Positions 33,248 to 41,004 of a stretch of 64,000 bases of DNA are shown here, in pieces. The notes beneath the pieces were generated by a model. The model did not search any database. It was not told where the DNA came from and saw only the letters and a program-made list of their open reading frames with translations. The first letter of the stretch is position 1; every line of letters starts with the position of its first letter. Source of the stretch: JAJEAO01 sp963667635 (GTDB lineage: Bacteria > Acidobacteriota > Vicinamibacteria > Marinacidobacterales > Marinacidobacteraceae); the NCBI GenBank assembly GCA_965232015.1, contig OZ246946.1:1736001-1800000 (forward strand). The letters run 5' to 3'. The translations under genes were made by a program, and so were the position numbers.

Positions 33248-34600
33248 ATGATCCGCGTCGGCCCCGGCCCACGAGCGGTGCGGGCCGCCGTTTCCGTCCC
33301 CGGCAGCAAGTACGAAGCGAACCGGCTGCTCGTCGCAGCGGCGCTCACCGACGGCGAGACCCGCCTCTCCGGCCTCCCTGACAACGAGGACATCGCCGCC
33401 GCCATCGCCGCGATCCGGGCGCTCGGCTGCCGGGTGCGGCCGGACGGCGGGACCCTCGCGATTCGCGGTCTGCCGGCCCGGCCGGTCAACGCGGTCCTGC
33501 GGGACCAACAGAATGCCGGCGGGGACGACCCGGTCACCGTGGACGTCGGGGAATCCGGCACCCTCTTCCGATTCCTGACCGCCGCCGCCGCCACACTCCC
33601 CCGGCCCGTGACCCTCCGGGGCCGCGCCCGGATCCACGAGCGACCCATCCTCGGGCTGGTTCGGGCGCTCGAAGCGCTCGGCGGCCGGATCCAGACGACC
33701 GGCGGCTTCGCGCCGCTCACCGTGTCTTCCGGGACACTCGCCGGCGGCCGGGTCCGGATCGCCGCCGCCGAGACCAGCCAGTTCGCCTCGGCCCTCCTCC
33801 TCGCCGCTCCCCGAAGCCGGGCATCCCTCGCAGTCGAGGTCGTCGGGCCGGCCGCCTCGACCTCCTACCTCGATCTGACCGTGCGGGTCATGGAACGCTG
33901 CGGCGTTCGCGTCGAGCGGGACGAAGGGCTGCGGTTCCGGGCGCCGGCCGGATCGCGCTACCGCCCCGGAGCGCGGCGCGTTTCCGGGGACTGGACCACC
34001 GCCACCTATTTCCTCGCGGCGGCCGCGCTCGGCAGCGGCCCGGACGGAGCGCCGGGACAGGTCGAGGTCGGGGGGTTGGACCCCGACTCGCCGCAGGGCG
34101 AACGCCGGTTCCCTTCCCTGCTCCGGCGGATGGGGTGCGAGGTAGCCGAGGAGATGGGCGAGGGCGGATTCCGGGTTCGGGTCACCGGAACCGAATCGCT
34201 CCTCGGCGCCGATCTGGACATGGGCTCACTCCCCGACGCGGTCCCGACCCTCGCGGCCCTCGCTCCGTTCGCCCGCACGCCGACCCGCATCACCGGGATC
34301 GCCCACCTCCGACTCAAGGAGAGCGACCGGATCAAGGCGCTCGCCGCCGGGCTGACGGCGCTCGGGGCGAGGGTGGAGACCGGGGAGGACTCGCTCGCGA
34401 TCTGGCCCTCGCGACTGCGCGGCGGCGCGATCGAGCCGTGCGGCGACCACCGCATCGCCATGGGACTCGCCCTCATCGGACTCCGGATCCCCGGGGTGCG
34501 CGTCCGCTCCCCCGGCGTCGTCCGCAAGTCGTTCCCGGGATTCTGGAACGCGCTCAGCGGCCTCGGCGCGTCGGTGGCGCGCGAGAGCGCCGTCCCATGA
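33248..34600 (+). CDS. aroA: 3-phosphoshikimate 1-carboxyvinyltransferase (EPSP synthase)
   Basis: This 450-residue enzyme adds PEP to shikimate 3-phosphate. Motifs: VSVPGSKYEANRLLVAAAL with the early Lys-Tyr where most have Lys-Ser, LSGLPDNEDI, DVGESGTLFRFLTAAAA, GRARIHERPI, ETSQFASALLLAAP, AHLRLKESDRI and the C-terminal GDHRIAMGLAL. Some spots are unusual, for example LFRFLTA (commonly TxRFL) and HERPI (commonly RMxxRPI). ATG 33248 starts at the domain edge. The upstream gap is repeat-derived. The stop overlaps the start of the trifunctional gene (ATGA). Confidence 0.93.
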   Translation: MIRVGPGPRAVRAAVSVPGSKYEANRLLVAAALTDGETRLSGLPDNEDIAAAIAAIRALGCRVRPDGGTLAIRGLPARPVNAVLRDQQNAGGDDPVTVDVGESGTLFRFLTAAAATLPRPVTLRGRARIHERPILGLVRALEALGGRIQTTGGFAPLTVSSGTLAGGRVRIAAAETSQFASALLLAAPRSRASLAVEVVGPAASTSYLDLTVRVMERCGVRVERDEGLRFRAPAGSRYRPGARRVSGDWTTATYFLAAAALGSGPDGAPGQVEVGGLDPDSPQGERRFPSLLRRMGCEVAEEMGEGGFRVRVTGTESLLGADLDMGSLPDAVPTLAALAPFARTPTRITGIAHLRLKESDRIKALAAGLTALGARVETGEDSLAIWPSRLRGGAIEPCGDHRIAMGLALIGLRIPGVRVRSPGVVRKSFPGFWNALSGLGASVARESAVP

Positions 34601-36744
34601 ATGGATTCCCGACCGGATGGTTCGATCCGCGCTGGTTCCGCAACCTGGTTCTGATCGGCGCGCGGGCGGTGGGCAAGAGTCGGGCGGCGCGGATCGCGGC
34701 GCGCCGGACCGGGTGGAAGCGGGTCAGCACCGACGAGCGGCTGGAGGCTCGGTTGGGGCCGATCCCCGGCTTCGTGGCCCGCTACGGCTGGGAGGCGTTT
34801 CGGGACGAGGAGACCGTCGAGCTGGCCTCGATCGCCGGAGAGGGCCTGGTCGTGGACTGCGGCGGCGGCATCCTCGAGCGGCCCCGGAACCTCGCGCTGC
34901 TGCGGAGGCTGGGCGCGGTGGTCTGGATCCGGGCGCCGCTCCAGGTGATCGAGGCGCGTCTCGGACGATCGAAGCATGGGGCCCGACGGCCGCCGCTTCT
35001 TCCCGGAGCGAGAGACGCCGCCGCCGAGATCCCGGAAGTGCTCGCCCGGCGCACCCCGGCGTACCGGGAGGCCGCCGACGCCGAGGTCTGGAGCGACGAG
35101 GAGAGCGAGGCCGGCGACCGGCTGGTCACGGCCCACTTCGGCCCCCACCTCGCCGTCGTCGCCGCCGCCGGCGAAGATCGCGACCGCACCCCGGAGCGGG
35201 CGACGGCGGAGGCCTTCGGCGACGCCGGGCCGCTCGATGTGGTGGAGCTGCGGTGGGACGGCTTCGCCCGGGCGGGGCTCGGCGGCGCCCGACTCCGAGG
35301 GGTCATCCGGTCCCTCCCCCCGCGTCGGCGCGAGCGGCTGATCGTCACGGTCCGCGGACCCGACGAGGGCGGCCGCTTCGCGGGGGCCGAGGAGGAGCGC
35401 GCGCGCCTGCTCCTCGGGGCGGCCCGGGCGGGGGCCGGCGCCGTGGACCTCGAGGTCGCCGCCGATCGCCGCTCGGAGTGGACTCTTTCCCGGAGACTCC
35501 GGGCGGCGGCGCCCGCTGTCCGGATCCTCGGGTCGGTCCACGACTTCGCCGGCTGCCCTCCGGATCTCGGCTCCGTCGCCGACGGAATGGATTCGATGGA
35601 CGGGGGCGCCGGTCCCGCAGTTCGCAAGCTGGCGGTTCGGACCCGCAGCTTCGACGACCTCGCCCGGGTCGGCCGCTTCCTGCGGGACGCCCGAAGCAAC
35701 TCGCGGCGCGCCATCGGGATCGGGCTGGGGGAGCGGGGCGCCGCGCTCCGGGTGGTCGCGGGAGCGCTCGGGGGCGCGCTCGCCACCTACGCCCCCCCGG
35801 CCGGCGGCGTCGCGACGGCCCCCGGCCAGCTCGACGTGAACGCGGTCCGCTCGCGGTACCGCCGCTGGGGGCGTCATCTGGTCGCGCCGGTCCCGGTGTA
35901 CGGCGTCGTCGGCCACCCGGTCGAACACAGCCTGAGCCCCCCGATGCACGAGGCCGCCTTCCGCGCCGCCAGGCTCGAGGCGACGTACCGGAAGTTCGCC
36001 GTGCCGCCGGCCGAACTCGGGTCGTTCCTCGACGCCGCGCGGCTCCTCGGGGTCTCCGGACTCAACGTCACCGTCCCTCACAAGACCGCGGTCCTGGACC
36101 TGCTCGACGAGGTGGACCCCGAGACCCGGCGCATCGGCGCGGTGAATACGATCGTCCGCGTGGGCAGTCGTCTGGTGGGACGGAACACCGATGCCTCCGG
36201 CGCGATGCGCGCGCTTGAGGAAGCCTTTCCGGGAGGACGGCTCGACGGGCGACGGGTGACGGTGATCGGCGCCGGAGGATCGGCCCGAGCGCTCCTGAGC
36301 GGCTTGCTCGCCCGTCGCGCCCGGCCGATCGTCGTCTCCCGGGACGACGGCAAGGCCGCGCGCCTCGCCCGAGAGTTCGGCGTCGGGACCGCGCCCTGGG
36401 GCGATCGGGAGCGACTGTCCGGCGAGGCGCTGGTGAACGCGACACCGATGGGAATGCGAGGCGGACCCGGTGGCGACGGCTGGCGTCGGGCCCGGGCGGC
36501 GCCGGATGAGGCGATCGCCGGCCATGACGTGATCTTCGATCTCGTGTACGAGCCCCGACGCACCGCGCTGCTGCGGCGGGCCGAGGTCCTCGGGAAACGA
36601 ATCGTGCCCGGCCTCGCGATGCTCGTCTTCCAGGCCGAGGCGGCGTTCGCCGCCTGGACCGGTCGGGATGGGATGGGGCCGGAAATGCAGCGGGCGGTGG
36701 GGCGGGCGTCGGCGCTGCGGCAGGAGACACCGGGTGCCGGGTAG
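34597..36744 (+). CDS. aroKDE: trifunctional shikimate kinase / 3-dehydroquinate dehydratase / shikimate dehydrogenase
   Basis: One 715-residue frame carries three complete domains. Residues 15-175, shikimate kinase: P-loop GARAVGKS (21-28), Asp46, GGG (89-91), lid RRPPLLPG and RTPAYREAAD. Residues 185-415, type I dehydroquinase: ELRW (218-220 region), LIVTVRGPDEGG, His315 in SVHDF, Schiff-base Lys344, Arg385 and PGQL (409-412). Residues 432-700, shikimate dehydrogenase: YGVVGHPVEHSLSP with Ser445/447, Lys496 in VPHKT, Asp532 in GRNTD, NADP loop GAGGSAR, NATPMGM, Gln679. No stop or frameshift divides them. ATG 34597 overlaps the aroA stop. Linkers are short and Asp/Glu/Arg-rich. It covers three consecutive-type steps, leaving aroF, B, A and C as single genes. 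The joined order matches the last three domains of fungal AROM. Confidence 0.93.
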   Translation: MNGFPTGWFDPRWFRNLVLIGARAVGKSRAARIAARRTGWKRVSTDERLEARLGPIPGFVARYGWEAFRDEETVELASIAGEGLVVDCGGGILERPRNLALLRRLGAVVWIRAPLQVIEARLGRSKHGARRPPLLPGARDAAAEIPEVLARRTPAYREAADAEVWSDEESEAGDRLVTAHFGPHLAVVAAAGEDRDRTPERATAEAFGDAGPLDVVELRWDGFARAGLGGARLRGVIRSLPPRRRERLIVTVRGPDEGGRFAGAEEERARLLLGAARAGAGAVDLEVAADRRSEWTLSRRLRAAAPAVRILGSVHDFAGCPPDLGSVADGMDSMDGGAGPAVRKLAVRTRSFDDLARVGRFLRDARSNSRRAIGIGLGERGAALRVVAGALGGALATYAPPAGGVATAPGQLDVNAVRSRYRRWGRHLVAPVPVYGVVGHPVEHSLSPPMHEAAFRAARLEATYRKFAVPPAELGSFLDAARLLGVSGLNVTVPHKTAVLDLLDEVDPETRRIGAVNTIVRVGSRLVGRNTDASGAMRALEEAFPGGRLDGRRVTVIGAGGSARALLSGLLARRARPIVVSRDDGKAARLAREFGVGTAPWGDRERLSGEALVNATPMGMRGGPGGDGWRRARAAPDEAIAGHDVIFDLVYEPRRTALLRRAEVLGKRIVPGLAMLVFQAEAAFAAWTGRDGMGPEMQRAVGRASALRQETPGAG

Positions 36745-37822
36745 CTCGTTCGGCCAGCTCTTCCGGGTCACGGCGTGGGGCGAGTCCCACGGGCCCGGTA
36801 TCGGCGTCGTGGTGGACGGTTGCCCCCCGGGCCTCCCGCTCGAGACGGCCACGGTGCAGGAGGACCTCGACCGGCGTCGCCCCGGACAGAGCGAGCTCGT
36901 CACTCCGCGGCGCGAAGCCGACCGGATCCGGCTCGAGTCGGGGGTGTACCAGGGACGGACCACGGGCCATCCGATCGCGATGTCGGTGCGGAACCGCGAC
37001 GCCCGTCCCGCCGACTACCGGGCGTTCGGCGCCGCGTTCCGCCCGGGGCACGCCGACTTCACCATGCAGACCAAGTACGGACTGCGCGATCCGGGGGGCG
37101 GAGGGCGGTCCTCGGCGCGCGTGACCGTGGCGCACGTGGCGGCGGGCGCGGTGGCGCGGCTGTTCCTCGCCCGCCGCTACGGCGTGACCGTGAACGCCTG
37201 GGTCCGGCGGGTCGGACAGGTGGAGGCGGTGGTGGACCCCGAGAGCGTGACCCGCGAGCTGGTGGAACAGAGCCCGACGCGTTGCCCCGACCCGGACGCC
37301 GCCGAACGGATCCGGGACCTGATCGCCCGGACCCGCTCCGCCGGAGACTCGCTCGGAGGCGTGATCGAGTGCTGCGCTCTCGGCGTCCCCCCGGGCCTGG
37401 GCGAGCCGGTGTTCGACAAGCTCGAGGCGGACCTCGCGAAGGCGATGCTGGCGATCAACGCCTCCAAGGGGTTCGAGATCGGGAGCGGGTTCGCCGGAAC
37501 CCGGTGGACCGGAAGCGAGCACAACGACCCCTTCCGGACCGAGGGCGGACGGGTCGTGACCACGACGAACCACGCCGGCGGAGTGCTCGGCGGCATCTCC
37601 ACCGGAATGCCGGTCGTGTTTCGGGTGGCGTTCAAGCCGACTTCCACCATCCGAAAGCCGCAAACCACCGTGGATGCCGCCGGCAACGCCGTCGAGCTGG
37701 CCGGGAAGGGCCGCCACGACCCCTGCGTCCTCCCTCGGGCGGCGCCCATCGTGGAGGCGATGGCCTGCCTCGTCCTCGCCGACCACGCGCTCCGACAAAC
37801 GGCGATCCGGCCCGAGGGCTGA
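36734..37822 (+). CDS. aroC: chorismate synthase
   Basis: This 362-residue FMN enzyme converts EPSP to chorismate, the branch point for TrpE and TyrA. GTG 36734 gives the family N-terminus SSFGQLFRVTAWGESHGPGIG (PGS before it), overlapping the preceding stop by eleven bases. Motifs are RRRPGQSELVTPRREAD, GRTTGHPIAM, GGGRSSARVTVAHVAAGA, FEIGSGFAGT, NHAGGVLGGISTGMP and KGRHDPCVLPRA. It ends the trp-aro run; no terminator was seen before the tRNA promoter. Confidence 0.95.
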   Translation: MPGSSFGQLFRVTAWGESHGPGIGVVVDGCPPGLPLETATVQEDLDRRRPGQSELVTPRREADRIRLESGVYQGRTTGHPIAMSVRNRDARPADYRAFGAAFRPGHADFTMQTKYGLRDPGGGGRSSARVTVAHVAAGAVARLFLARRYGVTVNAWVRRVGQVEAVVDPESVTRELVEQSPTRCPDPDAAERIRDLIARTRSAGDSLGGVIECCALGVPPGLGEPVFDKLEADLAKAMLAINASKGFEIGSGFAGTRWTGSEHNDPFRTEGGRVVTTTNHAGGVLGGISTGMPVVFRVAFKPTSTIRKPQTTVDAAGNAVELAGKGRHDPCVLPRAAPIVEAMACLVLADHALRQTAIRPEG

Positions 37823-37843
37823 CCCGGCCCGGCCCCGGCGCCG

Positions 37844-37870
37844 AGGACAGAAGCGCCGAGCGTTTACAAT
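37844..37870 (+). promoter_or_regulatory. likely promoter of tRNA-Ala
   Basis: TACAAT (37865-37870) is a five-of-six match to a -10 hexamer. AGGACA (37844-37849) fits the GACA half of a -35 with a 15-base spacer, short of the usual 17. Transcription would start about seven bases later, just before the tRNA at 37884. Confidence 0.5.
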
Positions 37871-37883
37871 ATCATCCAGGTAC

Positions 37884-37960
37884 GGGCGGCTAGCTCAGCC
37901 AGGGAGAGCGCGGCGTTCGCAATGCCGAGGTCACGGGTTCGATCCCCGTGCCGTCCACCA
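37884..37960 (+). tRNA. tRNA-Ala (anticodon CGC)
   Basis: A full cloverleaf folds by hand. The 7-bp acceptor GGGCGGC/GCCGTCC includes the G3:U70 wobble pair that marks alanine tRNA. The D stem is GCTC/GAGC. The anticodon stem is CGGCG/TGCCG with loop TTCGCAA, giving anticodon CGC (37918-37920 region) for codon GCG. The variable region is five bases. The T stem is ACGGG/CCCGT with TTCGATC. Discriminator A and CCA are encoded (37957-37960). Confidence 0.92.
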
Positions 37961-38030
37961 CCGCCTCTTCGGAGGGGAACCCGAGCGGCTCCGGGCGAAG
38001 ACCGGCGCCTCCGGGAGTCCCGAAACGACT

Positions 38031-39041
38031 GTGAAATCCCGCATCGCCCGCCGCCTCCGACCGAAGTGGCGCTTCCGGTTCCACTCCCGCGGGTTGGCCC
38101 GGGTCTCGCTGCTCCTCGGCGGACTGCTCGCTGCCGGCCTGCCCGCTGGCGGGGAGACCCCCCAGGAGGCCGAAGCGCGGCCGGCGACCGGGGGGACCAC
38201 CGCCCAGACCGCTTCGCAGCAGGCCAGCGGGGAATCGGCGGAAGACCCCGATCCCCAGCCTCCATCGGAAGAGGCGATCTCCGAAGGGGACTCGCCGTCA
38301 CCCGCAGCGCCCGCCCCTTCGGTGGGGGAGATGCCGGACGACGGGGGCCCGGCGTCGCTTCCCCCGGCGGACGGCGCGCACGCCGCCGTCTCGGTCGCCC
38401 GCGGCGACACGACCGAGAACGTCGCGGCTCTGATCCGGCGCATCGAGGACTACCACCGGTCCCTGCCCCACTTCGCCGCCCGGTTCGAGCAGCGATTCAC
38501 GCCGCGCATCTTCGGACGGGAGCGGATGGAGACGGGCACGCTCCGGGTGCGGAACCCGGGCCGGATGCGGTGGGAGTACGACGATCCCGAGCCCAAGGTC
38601 TTCGTCACCGACGGAGAGACCACCTGGTTCCATGTCCCCGCGGACCAGCAGGTCGTGGTCGGCGCCCTCGGGACCGACGAGGGCGCGGCCGGACGCGCTT
38701 CCCCGCTCCGCGTCCTCACCGGGGAAGCGGCCATCCTCGACCACTTCGACGCCTACCTCGCCGGGAACCTCCCGCCGGCCGATGACGGCGCCGGTGGGCT
38801 CACCGCCGTCCGGTTGAGCCCTCGCGAACCGGGCGAGATCGCCTCGCTCCGGCTCGAGGTGGAGGAGGGGAGCGGCCGCATCCAGGCCATCGCGACCGAG
38901 GACCCGGAGGGGAACCGGACGGAGTTCCGGTTCTCCGACTTCACCTTCGGCGACCCGCCGCCCGATTCGCTGTTCCGGTTCACGATCCCCCCCGGCACGG
39001 AGGTCCTGACCGCGGGCGCGGGCTCCGGCAACCCCCGGTGA
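38031..39041 (+). CDS. lolA: LolA-like outer-membrane lipoprotein carrier protein
   Basis: This 336-residue periplasmic carrier has a basic start and signal (RVSLLLGGLLAAGLPAGGE), then an unusual Pro/Glu/Ala-rich low-complexity stretch (about residues 40-130). The LolA domain follows: HFAARFEQRFTPRIFGRER, GTLRVRNPGRMRWEYDDPEPKVF split over the core, TDGETTWFHVPADQQV, and FSDFTFGDPPPDSLFRF. LolA shuttles lipoproteins from the LolCDE complex to LolB. The long linker is not usual (E. coli LolA is about 200 residues). GTG 38031 is the best start. It overlaps the secretin gene (GTGA). With so many lipoproteins in the window, a working Lol pathway is expected. Confidence 0.85.
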   Translation: MKSRIARRLRPKWRFRFHSRGLARVSLLLGGLLAAGLPAGGETPQEAEARPATGGTTAQTASQQASGESAEDPDPQPPSEEAISEGDSPSPAAPAPSVGEMPDDGGPASLPPADGAHAAVSVARGDTTENVAALIRRIEDYHRSLPHFAARFEQRFTPRIFGRERMETGTLRVRNPGRMRWEYDDPEPKVFVTDGETTWFHVPADQQVVVGALGTDEGAAGRASPLRVLTGEAAILDHFDAYLAGNLPPADDGAGGLTAVRLSPREPGEIASLRLEVEEGSGRIQAIATEDPEGNRTEFRFSDFTFGDPPPDSLFRFTIPPGTEVLTAGAGSGNPR

Positions 39042-40669
39042 GCCGCCCGCTTCCAGCCGTCATCGCGGTCCTGGCCGGAGCGATCCTCTCCGGGTGCGCC
39101 GTCCGCAGCGAGCCGCTTTCCGCCGGCGCCGCGGCGGAACGGGGCGGACGCTGGGACGAGGCGGTCGCGCACTACGCCCGCGCCGCCGCCGAGGAGGCGT
39201 CGCCGGAGGCGACCCAGTCGCTCGTCCGCGCCAAGCAGCGCGCCGCCGGCGCTCACGCCGCCGAGGCAGAGCGCCGCGCCAACGCCGGCGATTACCGGGG
39301 CGCCGAGGACGAGCTGCGCACCGCGGTCCTGTTCGCCCCGAACGAGAGCGCCTACCAGGAGCGTCTCCTCCAGGTCCAGGCGGCGGCCGAGGCCAGCGAT
39401 CAGGAGGCCAGCCTCGAGACGCTGTCGGCGATCAAGGAGGAGGTGCTCGGCCGGCCGCTGGGCATGGAGGTGCTGGACGGCGCCCGCGCCCCGGCCCGGT
39501 TCGTGTTCCAGGACGCCAGCCTGCGCGATGTGCTGCTGACGCTCGCGGAAATCGGCGGCGTGAACATGGCGTTCGACGGCGACTTCCGGGATCGGACCGT
39601 CTCGGTCGAGGCGGCGGACTCGACGTTCGAGGACGCGCTCCGCATGGTGACCGCGACGACCGGGCACTTCTTCCGGGTCGAGAGCCCGCGGCTGATCACG
39701 ATCATCCCGGACACCCTCGACAAGCGCGCCCGCTACCAGGACGAGGTCGCGCAGACCTTCTATCTCTCCACCGCCGACATCACCCAGGCCTCCGACACGC
39801 TCCGGATCGTGCTCGGTCTGCGCCAGATCGCCGCCAACGAGGGAACGAACTCGATCACGATCGTGGACAACCGCGACCAGCTCGCGGCGGCCGCCCGGAT
39901 CCTCCGCGCGCTCGACCGCAGTCCGGGGGAGGTCGTGGTGGACGTCGAGCTCATGGAGGTCAACCGCACCCGCCTCGAGCACTACGGGCTGCCCCTGATC
40001 TCCGGCGAGGCCTCCGGCATCTCCGCGTCGGTGACGCCGCGGCTCGATACGCTGCTCACGAACCCCTACGCGCGCTCCAGCCTGCGGGTGGCCGGACTCC
40101 CCGGAGCCATCCTCCAGCTCGTCCGGACCGATTCGGACACCCACGTCCTTGCGAACCCCCAGCTCCGCGCCTCCGACGGGAAGACCGCGACCGCCGACTT
40201 CGGCGAGCGCGTCCCCGTTCCGGTGACGACCTTCGCCCCGATCGCCACCGGCGGCCTCGCCCAGCAACCGACCACGACCTTCGAGTACGAGAACGTGGGC
40301 GTGAGCATCGAGGTCGTGCCCCGGATCCACCATGACGACAGCGTGACCCTCGACGTACAAATTCGCCTCGACAACGTGTCAGGGACCGGATACTCGGGGC
40401 TGCCCACCTTCGGAAACCGCAGCGTGACCACGACGCTCCGGCTCCGGAACGGGGAAACCAGCATGATCGCGGGGCTGATCCGCCAGGAAGAGCGCACCAC
40501 CCTGAACGGGCTCCCGGGAGTCAGCGATCTCCCGGTCCTCGGACGGCTGTTCGCGAAGAACGAGGACGACTCCCGCGAGTCCGACATCATCCTGACCATC
40601 ACGCCCCGGATCGCCCGGCGCGCCGACCTCGACCGCGAGGCGCTGCTACCCCACATCATCCGCCGGTAA
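39038..40669 (+). CDS. secretin family outer-membrane channel with TPR-like N-terminus
   Basis: This 543-residue lipoprotein (AILSGCAVRSEP) has an N-terminal helical TPR-like part (about residues 20-130). A short secretin N-domain follows, in which DASLRDVLLTLAEIGGVNM and DSTFEDALRMVTATTGHF match the STN/N1 pattern, and then the secretin core (VELMEVNRTRLEHYG, VLANPQLRASDGKTA, GVSIEVVPRIHHDDSVTLDV, GLPGVSDLPVLGRLF). It lacks most stacked N-domains of GspD, so it may be a type IV pilus (PilQ/PilMNOPQ-like) or general secretion channel. It is coupled to lolA by GTGA and ends the plus-strand run. The secretion ATPase and pseudopilins are not in the window. Confidence 0.88.
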   Translation: MSRPLPAVIAVLAGAILSGCAVRSEPLSAGAAAERGGRWDEAVAHYARAAAEEASPEATQSLVRAKQRAAGAHAAEAERRANAGDYRGAEDELRTAVLFAPNESAYQERLLQVQAAAEASDQEASLETLSAIKEEVLGRPLGMEVLDGARAPARFVFQDASLRDVLLTLAEIGGVNMAFDGDFRDRTVSVEAADSTFEDALRMVTATTGHFFRVESPRLITIIPDTLDKRARYQDEVAQTFYLSTADITQASDTLRIVLGLRQIAANEGTNSITIVDNRDQLAAAARILRALDRSPGEVVVDVELMEVNRTRLEHYGLPLISGEASGISASVTPRLDTLLTNPYARSSLRVAGLPGAILQLVRTDSDTHVLANPQLRASDGKTATADFGERVPVPVTTFAPIATGGLAQQPTTTFEYENVGVSIEVVPRIHHDDSVTLDVQIRLDNVSGTGYSGLPTFGNRSVTTTLRLRNGETSMIAGLIRQEERTTLNGLPGVSDLPVLGRLFAKNEDDSRESDIILTITPRIARRADLDREALLPHIIRR

Positions 40670-40675
40670 CGTCGG

Positions 40676-40763
40676 GCGGGCCGGGGAGGGGGCCGCGGAT
40701 CCGTTGGAACGGCACTGATGACGTCCGACGAGCCATCGAGGGCGGCCCCCCTCCCCGGCCCGC
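40676..40763. terminator. long inverted repeat, possible bidirectional terminator
   Basis: A 21-base arm at 40676-40696 pairs with 40742-40763 (one bulged C), across a 45-base loop. It lies seven bases after the secretin stop, in a convergent gap. There is no T-run, so intrinsic termination would be non-canonical. Confidence 0.5.
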
Positions 40764-40781
40764 TCGGCGCTTCGCGCCTCA

Positions 40782-40815
40782 GATCGCAACCTTCGCTCCG
40801 CTCCAGGTTGCGATC
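40782..40815. terminator. 11-bp perfect hairpin
   Basis: GATCGCAACCT and AGGTTGCGATC pair perfectly around a 12-base loop. It follows the first inverted repeat and could serve termination or mark the 3' end; no T-run is present. Confidence 0.5.
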
Positions 40816-40832
40816 GGCATCACGTTCTCTCT

Positions 40833-40862
40833 CGGAGAGGGGAGAAGGATCCCCCCTCTCCG
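40833..40862. terminator. 10-bp perfect hairpin
   Basis: CGGAGAGGGG pairs with CCCCTCTCCG across a 10-base loop. It is third in a row of stem-loops in the same gap; no T-run follows. Confidence 0.45.
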
Positions 40863-40882
40863 AACCTCTCCCCCCTCGCCGC

Positions 40883-40900
40883 GCCGGACTCCAGTCCGGC
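40883..40900. repeat. palindromic repeat, GACT family, tail absent
   Basis: Perfect palindrome GCCGGACTCCAGTCCGGC, followed by AAT, so it reads as the inverse of the copy at 40946-40963 (preceded by ATT). The two face each other across 45 bases. Confidence 0.85.
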
Positions 40901-40943
40901 AATGCGGGAGCCCTCTACCAACGCCACCGGCGCCGGTTGGAAA

Positions 40944-40990
40944 TTGCCGGACTGGAGTCCGGCGCCAGTTCTCCCGGTGGGGGCCCGGCA
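40944..40990. repeat. palindromic repeat, GACT family, with complete tail
   Basis: ATT, palindrome GCCGGACTGGAGTCCGGC (40946-40963), then GCCAGTTCTCCCGGTGGGGG. This is the clearest copy of the family consensus and lies just past the Mpl stop. Confidence 0.88.
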
Positions 40991-41004
40991 AGGGCGCGGC
41001 GGGC

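Larger units (their letters stand above)
40670..41004. other. intergenic region packed with hairpins and palindromic repeats
   Basis: This is a convergent gap between the secretin and Mpl genes with no gene. It holds three perfect or near-perfect hairpins (40676-40763, 40782-40815, 40833-40862) and two palindromic repeat copies (40883-40900 and 40944-40990). It probably ends both transcripts. Confidence 0.6.
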
